NCBI GenBank assembly: GCA_009936695.1 | Contig: JAACEA010000537.1 | Coordinates: 1 to 6,217 of the forward strand | DNA: 6,217 nt | From: Planctomycetia bacterium | GTDB taxonomy: Bacteria; Planctomycetota; Phycisphaerae; Phycisphaerales; SM1A02 | Direction of reading: 5' to 3' | Part shown: positions 1-5,241 of the stretch, in pieces | How the letters are laid out: every line of letters begins with the position of its first letter | Position numbering within the stretch: position 1 is the stretch's first letter | Notes under the pieces: model-generated | What the model saw: only the letters and a program-made list of their open reading frames with translations | What the model was told of the DNA's origin: nothing | Databases searched by the model: none | Translations under genes and position numbers: made by a program

Positions 1-78
1 GGTTAGGGTTAGGGTTAGGGTTAGGGTTAGGGTTAGGGTTAGGGTTAGGGTTAGGGTTAGGGTTAGGGTTAGGGTTAG
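1..78 (+). repeat. Perfect telomeric repeat array, 13 x GGTTAG
   Basis: Thirteen uninterrupted copies of the hexamer GGTTAG (a rotation of TTAGGG) occupy the start of the window. TTAGGG is the telomere unit of animals, many fungi, stramenopiles, haptophytes and others, so it does not identify the host beyond 'eukaryote'. The G-rich strand runs 5' to 3' away from the left end and into the window. At a true left chromosome end the plus strand would read CCCTAA, so as oriented this is not a simple chromosome terminus. It is either an interstitial telomeric tract or an inverted, mis-joined end. The array touches position 1, so its real length is unknown. Confidence 0.95.
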
Positions 79-169
79 GGTTATGGTGTGAGGGTGTAGG
101 GTGTAGGGTTAGGGTATAGGGTTACAGCATAGGGTTAGGGTGTAGGGTTAGGGTTAGGGTTAGGGTTAG
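79..169 (+). repeat. Degenerate telomere-like repeats
   Basis: The hexamer array decays here into variants such as TTATGG, TGTGAGGG, TGTAGGG, TATAGGG and one TTACAGCATAGGG, mixed with intact TTAGGG units. A final intact run ends at 169, after which the sequence becomes unique. Such decay is typical of the inner edge of a telomere or of an old interstitial telomeric sequence. Three of the TGTAGGG variants recur, which suggests local duplication of variant units. Confidence 0.9.
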
Positions 170-545
170 CCTTCAGGCGCTTGAGGTTGTAGCTGTCACA
201 ATCAACATTCCTAGCATACAGGTGCAGGGTCCCCTCTTCCTCAAAAGCAGCAGCATCCTCAGCAGACAGTCCTGCAAGGTCACGTGCCGCCCAGTATTTA
301 TATTCCCCATTGGTGATGGGAAACTCTTGGGCAGATTTGGTTTTCGGTTGTCGCACTTTTTTGGCAGGCCTCCTCAGCTTTGCCACCTCTGCTTTAAAAA
401 GAGGCTCCTTTTGGCGACGCGACTCATCAAATACAAAAACCTTGCAACTTGCACTCCGAAAATGCTTCTGGTACAGCCTCCATCCCAAGACATCATGCAT
501 CTTTGACCTCACCTTCACCTTCTTTTTCTTTGGAGCCTCATCACT
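135..545 (-). CDS. Eukaryote-like ORF fragment, unknown function, ends in telomeric repeat
   Basis: An open frame on the minus strand runs from the chimeric junction (about 545) to a TAA at 135-137. I do not recognise the protein. From its upstream end it reads a basic stretch APKKKKVKVRSK, which resembles a monopartite nuclear localisation signal, then HDVLGWRLYQKHFRSASCK, a second basic region LRRPAKKVRQPK, a segment with ITNGEYKYWAARDLAGLS, an acidic AFEEEG stretch, and finally a tail NPNPNPNPTP made purely from translated telomeric repeat. An ATG exists at 500-498 (121 codons), but the frame continues upstream of it to the junction, so the true start is probably lost. Codon use (many AAA, TTT, GCT, GAT) and lower GC differ sharply from the bacterial genes on the right. 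It may be an exon or a decayed gene; the telomeric tail is unlikely to be the natural C-terminus. Confidence 0.4.
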   Translation of the reverse strand, partial: SDEAPKKKKVKVRSKMHDVLGWRLYQKHFRSASCKVFVFDESRRQKEPLFKAEVAKLRRPAKKVRQPKTKSAQEFPITNGEYKYWAARDLAGLSAEDAAAFEEEGTLHLYARNVDCDSYNLKRLKANPNPNPNPTP

Positions 546-555
546 GGTGGCCAGG
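535..555. other. Putative chimeric junction between eukaryotic and bacterial DNA
   Basis: To the left the sequence has moderate GC, telomeric repeats and a minus-strand frame with eukaryotic character (SDEAPKKKKVKV). To the right it is GC-rich with the plus-strand frame of a bacterial beta-helix protein that begins abruptly in mid-domain (GGQDESTVIRGLTVANG). The switch falls within about 20 bases; I cannot place it to the base because both frames stay open across it. No insertion sequence, target duplication or repeat is visible at the joint. The likeliest explanation is an amplification or assembly chimera. Confidence 0.75.
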
Positions 556-1334
556 ACGAGTCCACCGTCATTCGGGGCCTCACCGTCGCCAACGGCGAGG
601 CGGGCTCGATGCTCCCGGGAAATCCGAACGTCCTTGTGGGCGGCGGCATGATGATCATCGATGCGTCCCCCCGGATCGAATTCTGCCGATTCGTGGACAA
701 CCGCTCGTCCTTCGGCGGCGCGGTCTATCTTCTGCGTTCCGAGTCGGCGGTGGCGGACTCGGTCTTCCTGGACAACTTCGCGTTCGCGGACGGCGGTGCC
801 ATCTTCGCCTTCCAGGGCGCCACGAGAATCTGCCGCAACCTGCTCGCTGGAAACCGGGCCGTGAACCATGGCGGCGCGATCAAGGTCGTGCTCGGCGAGT
901 CCTACGTCCACGACTGCGTGATGGAAGGCAACACCGCCTATCAGGGGGGCGGCCTCTACTGGTTCGCGAACGAGGACACGACGCCCCTCGAGGTCCACGG
1001 CTGCACGATCATCTGCAACCTCGCCAACAAGATCGGCGGCGGCATCAAGACGCGTTTCGGCTTCCCGGCCGTCACCCTCGAGGAGACCATCGTCTGCGAC
1101 AACGACCCCGACGAGATCGACGGCCCGTACGTCGACCTCGGCAAGAACGCACTCTGCGTCTGCCCGGCGGACTTCACCGGCAACGACGTGGTCGACGGCG
1201 CCGACCTCGGAATCCTCGTCGCGTTCTGGGGTCCGTGCAGAAGCGCCGACTGCCCTGCGGACCTGAACCACGACGGCATCGTCAACGGTTCGGATCTCGG
1301 TCTTCTCCTCGGATGGTGGGGCCCCTGCGACTGA
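543..1334 (+). CDS. 5'-truncated secreted beta-helix protein with dockerin-like C-terminus
   Basis: The plus-strand frame enters from the junction and ends at TGA 1332-1334, giving roughly 263 visible residues. The first ATG inside (609) lies mid-domain, because the frame before it already reads as the family-typical GGQDESTVIRGLTVANG, so the N-terminus and any signal peptide are missing. The body contains six rungs marked by GG[GA]-hydrophobic turns (GGGMMI, GGAVYL, GGAIFA, GGAIKV, GGGLYW, GGGIKT), with alternating Asn/Cys positions, as in right-handed parallel beta-helix (polymorphic outer-membrane or pectate-lyase-like) proteins. The C-terminus carries two dockerin-like calcium loops, DFTGNDVVDGADLG (from 1170) and DLNHDGIVNGSDLG (from 1260), each preceded by CPAD and followed by FWGPC or WWGPC. 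This tail style is common in secreted proteins of planctomycetes. The protein is probably extracellular or cell-surface; no catalytic site is apparent. The family is clear but the substrate is unknown. Confidence 0.85.
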   Translation, partial: TGGQDESTVIRGLTVANGEAGSMLPGNPNVLVGGGMMIIDASPRIEFCRFVDNRSSFGGAVYLLRSESAVADSVFLDNFAFADGGAIFAFQGATRICRNLLAGNRAVNHGGAIKVVLGESYVHDCVMEGNTAYQGGGLYWFANEDTTPLEVHGCTIICNLANKIGGGIKTRFGFPAVTLEETIVCDNDPDEIDGPYVDLGKNALCVCPADFTGNDVVDGADLGILVAFWGPCRSADCPADLNHDGIVNGSDLGLLLGWWGPCD

Positions 1335-1360
1335 TGGAGCATGGCCGACGGGCGAGGCCG

Positions 1361-1366
1361 GGTAGG
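1361..1366 (+). promoter_or_regulatory. Weak Shine-Dalgarno for the VTT membrane protein
   Basis: GGTAGG lies 8 bases before the ATG at 1375, a one-mismatch match to AGGAGG-type ribosome binding sites at normal spacing. It supports this start; the two ATGs at 1334 and 1341 are out of frame with it. Confidence 0.45.
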
Positions 1367-1374
1367 CTTCGGAC

Positions 1375-2166
1375 ATGACCCACTCCGTGGACACCACCAC
1401 GAGCCGGGATGATTCCTCCCCGCTTCACCGGAGCTGGTGGGGAATCCTCGTCAAGTTCATCCTGGCCATCGGGGTCCTGATCGCCGTCTACCTGATCTGG
1501 CAGACCTGGATCGAGCCCCACGAAGCCGCCATCGAGCGAACGCTCGAGCATCTGGGCCCCTGGGGCCCGGTGATCTTCATCGTCGTCTTCCTCATCGGAA
1601 CCAGCCTCTTCTTCCCGGAGTCCGTGCTGGCGATCGCCGCCGGTACGATTTTCGGACTCTGGTGGGGACTGCTCTGGGTCGTCATCGCGGGCACGTTGAC
1701 TGCCGTGACCGTCTACTGGCTCGGACGGACGGTGCTTCGCAGCCGAATCGAACCGATGCTCGCGAAGCATCCGAAGCTCGACGCCGTCGACGCGGCTGCG
1801 TCGGAGAGCGGATTGAAGTTGATTCTGCTGCTCCGCCTCTCACCGATGAGCTTCACGCTCCTGTGCTGGCTGCTCTCGATCAGCCGCGTCCGATTCAGGA
1901 CCTATCTCCTGAGCTGCGTCGGGATGTTCCCCGGGAACTTCTCGACGGTCTACCTCGGTTTCGCCGCCCGGCACACCGCCGATCTCGCGACCCGGATCAA
2001 GGCCGGCGAAGGCCGGCCCCCCGGCGACTCGCTGGTGCACGAGATCACGCTCTACAGCGGATTGGGCGTGTCCCTCGTGGTGAGCTTCCTCGTGGCGAAG
2101 ATCGCGATCCGCGCGATGCGCGCCGCCACCCCCACCTCCGCACCATCGCCGGACCCCGCACCGTGA
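1375..2166 (+). CDS. TVP38/TMEM64 (VTT/DedA-like) family membrane protein
   Basis: This 263-residue integral membrane protein has the layout of the VTT (formerly SNARE-associated/DedA-like) family. A first helix spans about residues 24-42. The core begins with a re-entrant/helical block around 64-116 containing FFPESVLAIAAGTIFGLWWG and ending in YWLGR. A second block at about 147-197 holds LRLSP, then CVGMFPGNFSTVYLG, and a final helix lies near 228-249. In the family these proteins sit in the inner membrane and are linked to phospholipid scrambling or flipping and to membrane homeostasis; the exact substrate here is unknown. The second block departs from the usual LRL.P..PF...NY pattern: after LRLSP it reads MSFTLLCWLLS, without the usual proline and asparagine. 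The stop overlaps the start of the sulfatase by 4 bases, so the two are probably co-translated. The start at 1375 is supported by GGTAGG at 1361. Confidence 0.88.
   Translation: MTHSVDTTTSRDDSSPLHRSWWGILVKFILAIGVLIAVYLIWQTWIEPHEAAIERTLEHLGPWGPVIFIVVFLIGTSLFFPESVLAIAAGTIFGLWWGLLWVVIAGTLTAVTVYWLGRTVLRSRIEPMLAKHPKLDAVDAAASESGLKLILLLRLSPMSFTLLCWLLSISRVRFRTYLLSCVGMFPGNFSTVYLGFAARHTADLATRIKAGEGRPPGDSLVHEITLYSGLGVSLVVSFLVAKIAIRAMRAATPTSAPSPDPAP
2163..2166 (+). promoter_or_regulatory. GTGA stop/start overlap (translational coupling)
   Basis: The TGA of the VTT protein (2164-2166) and the GTG start of the sulfatase (2163-2165) share bases. No Shine-Dalgarno-like purine run precedes the GTG; the upstream sequence is C-rich. 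Translation of the sulfatase therefore probably depends on re-initiation after the membrane protein. Confidence 0.75.
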
Positions 2167-4190
2167 ACGCACGGACCACCGTCCATCGCCTTGCGATCTC
2201 CATCTTGCTGCTGGCCTCTGCGAGCCTGGCCGCGGCCGAGGACGATCCGGAGACGCCGATGAACGTGGTGGTGATCGTCTCGGACGACCACCGGGCCGAC
2301 GTGCTGGGTTGTGCCGGACATCCGATCGTCCAGACCCCCAACCTCGATCGCCTCGCCGCCGACGGCGTCCGTTTCGAGAACGCGTTCGTGACCACCAGCA
2401 TCTGCGCCGCGAGCCGGGCCAGCATCCTCACCGGACTTCCCGAGCGCGCCCACCACTTCACCTTCGGACGCCCGCCCCTCGCCGAGTCACTCGCCGGGAC
2501 GTCCTATCCCGCCAGGCTCCGCGCCGCCGGTCACCACACCGGCTTCGTCGGCAAGTTCGGGATCGCCGTCGAAGGCGGCCGAGCGACCATCGACCGGATG
2601 TTCGACGAGTTCACGCCGATCACCCGCACCCCGTACCTCAAGACGCTTCCCGACGGGTCGACCCGACATGCGACTGATCTCATCGGCGACGCCGCCGTCG
2701 ACTTCCTCGAGCGTGCCGCGACGAACCAGCCCTTCTGCCTCTCGATCAGCTTCAACGCCGGCCATGCCGAAGACGGCGACCTCGACGACCATTTTCCACC
2801 GCCCCCCGTCGAAGCGGATCTCCACGCCGACGTCCCGATGCCGAGACCGCGGCTCGACGGCGGTCGCCACTTCGAGAGTCAGCCGGCGTTCCTGCGCGAA
2901 TCGATGAACCGTGATCGATACCGCTGGCGATGGGACGAGCCCGAGAAGTACGACCGCAACCTCCGCAACTACTTCCGGATGCTCGCGGGGCTCGACCGCA
3001 ACGTCGGCCGGGTGCTGTCCGCCCTCGATCGACTCGGACTGTCGGACCACACCATGGTGATCTTCCTCGGCGACAACGGGTACTACATGGGCGAACGTGG
3101 CTTCGCCGGCAAGTGGTCCCACTACGAGGAATCCCTTCGAATCCCGATGATCGTGTTCGATCCCCGACTCGACGCGGACCGTCGCGGCCGGGTGGACGAC
3201 ACGCTGGTCCTGAACCTCGACGTCGCCCCCACGGTGCTCACGGCCGCGGCCCTTCCGCAACCCGCGAGTCCCGCCGCCGGACGCCCGCTGCCGATCATGT
3301 CGATCATGTCGATCATGCCGGACGCCGCCCTCCGAGCATCGCCACGAGCCGGATTCCTCTGCGAACACGGCATGAAGCATCCCGACATCCCCCGCTGGGT
3401 CGGGTATCGAACCGACGACCTCAAGTACGCGCGGTATCTGGACCATCTCGAGGATGGCGAGTTCCTCCACGACCTCCGGGCAGATCCCGACGAAGCGGAC
3501 AATCTGGCCGCCGACCCGGAACGCGCCGCCGATCTGGCCGAGATGCGACGCGCCTGCGACGCCGCGATCCTCGAGGCGAACGCGGCCGGCCCCCCGCTGC
3601 CGAAGGTCCTGATGATCGGGGACTCGATCTCGATGGGATACCACGCCGCCGTCGTCGCGGGGCTCGACGACGAGGCCACGGTCGTGCGACCCCGGGAGAA
3701 CTGCGAAGGCACCACCAAGGGCGTCGATCGGATCGAGGCGTGGCTCGCCCTCGATGGCGGCGACTTCGATCTCGTCCACTTCAACTTCGGGCTCCATGAC
3801 CTGAAGCGGGTCCGGGCCGACGGACGGAACTCCGACGACCCGACCGACGGACCGCAGGCGGATCTCGCGCACTACGAGGCTCAACTACGGCGTATCGTGA
3901 AGGCGATCGTGGCGAGCGGCGCCGTGCCGGTCTTCTGCACTACGACACCGGTCCCGAGCGGCGGCGTACGTCCCCACCGCGAACCGACCGACGTCGATCG
4001 CTACAACGCTCGAGCCCTCGAGATCATGACGGAGCACGGCGTCGCGGTGAACGACCTCAACGCCTTCGCGACGAGCCGGCTGACCGAGATCCAGGTCCCG
4101 GTGAACGTCCACTTCACGAAGGCGGGATCGGCCGTGCTCGGCGACGCCGTCGCCTCGAGGATCCGTACCATCCTCAGACGACGGAACTGA
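2163..4190 (+). CDS. Secreted sulfatase fused to C-terminal SGNH/GDSL-type esterase domain
   Basis: This is a 675-residue protein starting at GTG 2163, chosen because it yields a clean signal peptide (short basic start, hydrophobic stretch about 10-20, cleavage near ASLAAA/EDD) and overlaps the previous stop as GTGA. The sulfatase domain (about 33-475) has the metal Asp pair in VVVIVSDDHRAD (D41, D42), a formylglycine motif CAASR (C81 to R85) followed by ASILTG, lysine in GFVGKFG (K131), a histidine in NAGH (H201), the metal pair GDN (D304, N305) and GKW (K317). It closes with the usual FLHDLRADPDEADNLA tail. Cys81 would need conversion to formylglycine by a maturase not seen in this window. 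The SGNH domain (about 480-675) has MIGDSIS (Ser488), NFGLHD (N541, H545) and VNVHFT (His650). Known sulfatases are about 450-550 residues, so the extra 200 residues are a genuine second module. Likely role: desulfation plus deacylation of a sulfated glycan in the periplasm or outside the cell (inference). Confidence 0.92.
   Translation: MNARTTVHRLAISILLLASASLAAAEDDPETPMNVVVIVSDDHRADVLGCAGHPIVQTPNLDRLAADGVRFENAFVTTSICAASRASILTGLPERAHHFTFGRPPLAESLAGTSYPARLRAAGHHTGFVGKFGIAVEGGRATIDRMFDEFTPITRTPYLKTLPDGSTRHATDLIGDAAVDFLERAATNQPFCLSISFNAGHAEDGDLDDHFPPPPVEADLHADVPMPRPRLDGGRHFESQPAFLRESMNRDRYRWRWDEPEKYDRNLRNYFRMLAGLDRNVGRVLSALDRLGLSDHTMVIFLGDNGYYMGERGFAGKWSHYEESLRIPMIVFDPRLDADRRGRVDDTLVLNLDVAPTVLTAAALPQPASPAAGRPLPIMSIMSIMPDAALRASPRAGFLCEHGMKHPDIPRWVGYRTDDLKYARYLDHLEDGEFLHDLRADPDEADNLAADPERAADLAEMRRACDAAILEANAAGPPLPKVLMIGDSISMGYHAAVVAGLDDEATVVRPRENCEGTTKGVDRIEAWLALDGGDFDLVHFNFGLHDLKRVRADGRNSDDPTDGPQADLAHYEAQLRRIVKAIVASGAVPVFCTTTPVPSGGVRPHREPTDVDRYNARALEIMTEHGVAVNDLNAFATSRLTEIQVPVNVHFTKAGSAVLGDAVASRIRTILRRRN
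3294..3317 (+). repeat. In-frame 9-base tandem repeat (ATCATGTCG)
   Basis: ATCATGTCG occurs twice in tandem (3294-3311), followed by a partial third copy ATCATG (3312-3317). It encodes IMSIMSIM at about residues 378-385, between the sulfatase core and its C-terminal subdomain. The period is a multiple of three, so copy-number change would keep the frame. It is probably a recent slippage duplication. Confidence 0.85.
3600..4187 (+). other. SGNH/GDSL-type hydrolase module within the sulfatase gene
   Basis: This marks the second domain of the fusion, residues about 480-675. Block I is GDSIS with presumed nucleophile Ser488. The Gly and Asn roles of the oxyanion hole would be filled near NFGLHD (541-546), where the classical GxND is replaced by GLHD. 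Block V is VNVHFT with presumed catalytic His650; the position three residues before that His, usually Asp, is Val. In carbohydrate-active SGNH enzymes such domains remove acetyl or other acyl groups. Activity here is inferred. Confidence 0.8.
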
Positions 4191-4200
4191 ACCGTGCCGA

Positions 4201-5100
4201 TCAGACCAGGGCAAGGACGCGGGCGGGGCCGCCGGTGCCGCCCTTGAACTTCGGGGCACCGACCACGATCGTCGCCCCGGCCTCGGGGACCTTCGAGAGA
4301 TCGTTGAGATTCTCGACCCCCCACCGATTCTCGGGAAGCCAGACCAGATGCACGTCGAGCCCGTTGGACCGGGTGTTGTCGAAGCTGAGCGTGTCGACGC
4401 CGATCCCCACCACTTCGCGATCCTCCAGCAGCATGCGGGCCGTGTCGGGATGGAAGGCCGGCTGTTGCCAATTGAAGATTCCTTCGGCCGTTTCATCGGG
4501 ACAGAGGAACGCCTTGCGATCGCCGGCCTTCTCCGCCCAGCCGCTGTTCATCGCCACGAAACATCCCGGCGGCAGCGGACCGTGTGCCGCCTCCCAGCGG
4601 CGAACGTGCTCCGGGGTCACCTGAGCAAGCGGATCCTCCGACGCCTCCTTCCGGAGGTCGATGACCGCGAGCGGGGCGACGAGCTCCTCGGCCGGAATCT
4701 CGTCGACCGACTTCCCGCCGGCGCTGCAGTGATTCGCCGCATCGACGTGGGTGCCGACGTGCTCCCAGTAGGAGACCTTCTTCAGGGCGAACGGCGTCTC
4801 CGCGTCGATGACGAACTCGTCGACCTCGGTGAGACTGGCCGGCGCGGTCCGCCCCATGATGTCCTGGCCCTCGGAGAACCAGGCGGGAAAGTCCGGTCGC
4901 AGGGTGTGCGTGAGATCGACGGTGCGCGTGAACGTCGTCGGCGGCCGACCTTCCCTTGTCGCCATCGCGATCTCCGACGAGGCGACCGAGGCCGTTCCGA
5001 TGCCCGCGACCGCCGCACACGAACCGGCTGCGGTCTTCAGAAATCGACGCCGATCCGCGATGACGCGATCGACCTCGGCCATGATGATGGGTGAGCACAT
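4201..5100 (-). CDS. Tat-exported cyclase / kynurenine formamidase-like metal hydrolase
   Basis: This is a 299-residue protein. The start at 5100 is chosen because GGAG lies 7 bases upstream on the minus strand; the open frame continues further upstream to 5211, but without a comparable site. The N-terminus has a twin-arginine signal, DRRRFLK at residues 16-22, followed by an Ala/Gly-rich hydrophobic stretch to about 40, so the folded protein is probably exported by Tat. The mature part begins with VDLTHTLRPDFPAW, as expected for the cyclase family (PF04199), and carries the signature metal-binding motif HVGTHVDAANH (H114, H118, D120, H124). Family members include arylformamidase and other hydrolases or putative polyketide-type cyclases, usually binding zinc or manganese. 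The substrate cannot be assigned. It converges on the sulfatase with only 10 bases between stops and lies 141 bases downstream of a co-directional sulfotransferase gene. Confidence 0.9.
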   Translation of the reverse strand: MCSPIIMAEVDRVIADRRRFLKTAAGSCAAVAGIGTASVASSEIAMATREGRPPTTFTRTVDLTHTLRPDFPAWFSEGQDIMGRTAPASLTEVDEFVIDAETPFALKKVSYWEHVGTHVDAANHCSAGGKSVDEIPAEELVAPLAVIDLRKEASEDPLAQVTPEHVRRWEAAHGPLPPGCFVAMNSGWAEKAGDRKAFLCPDETAEGIFNWQQPAFHPDTARMLLEDREVVGIGVDTLSFDNTRSNGLDVHLVWLPENRWGVENLNDLSKVPEAGATIVVGAPKFKGGTGGPARVLALV

Positions 5101-5241
5101 TTCGTTTCTCCGGGTTCCTGATTCTCCGCGGACGCGTTGCGAGCCTAATCGAAATCCAGGGTGTCGACGCCAGATCGAGGACGCCACCGGCCCCATCGGA
5201 GAAGTTGCCACACGGGGTTCGTCGAGAAAGAACGCCTCGGC
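5101..5241 (-). other. Intergenic region between sulfotransferase and cyclase
   Basis: These 141 bases separate two co-directional minus-strand genes. Apart from the cyclase Shine-Dalgarno at its edge I see no convincing sigma70-type promoter, hairpin terminator or repeat. The gap is long enough for the cyclase to have its own promoter, but the sequence does not show one clearly. Confidence 0.5.
5108..5111 (-). promoter_or_regulatory. Shine-Dalgarno GGAG of the cyclase gene
   Basis: On the minus strand GGAGA precedes the ATG at 5100 with about 7 bases spacing from GGAG. This decides the start in favour of 5100 over the longer upstream frame and over the internal ATG seven codons later. Confidence 0.7.

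Noticed and set aside
1..82. CRISPR array or bacterial linear-replicon end
   Set aside because: The units are 6-base telomeric hexamers without spacers, and bacterial linear ends use hairpins or terminal proteins rather than TTAGGG arrays.
449..1378. A 309-codon plus-strand frame overlapping the beta-helix gene
   Set aside because: The translation is Arg/Pro/His-rich and featureless and lies out of frame with the clear beta-helix and dockerin-like sequence.
135..1400. A 421-codon open frame on the minus strand spanning both halves
   Set aside because: From about 555 to 1400 it is the antisense shadow of the beta-helix gene (low-complexity Arg/Val/Asp/Glu translation), and it exists only because two unrelated frames happen to join at the chimeric junction. 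Only the 135-545 part has independent protein-like character.
2487..3884. A 465-codon open frame on the minus strand opposite the sulfatase
   Set aside because: It is a GC-rich antisense shadow: its translation is biased to Val/Glu/Gly/Arg with no domain, while the plus strand carries all sulfatase and SGNH motifs.
4175..4205. Bidirectional terminator between the convergent sulfatase and cyclase genes
   Set aside because: Only a 4-base stem (ACGG/CCGT) with a 7-base loop is present and there is no T run; the gap between the stops is 10 bases.
5101..5211. N-terminal extension of the cyclase to an ATG at 5211
   Set aside because: The extra 37 residues are not like a signal peptide, whereas the ATG at 5100 has GGAG at ideal spacing and places the Tat motif close to the N-terminus.
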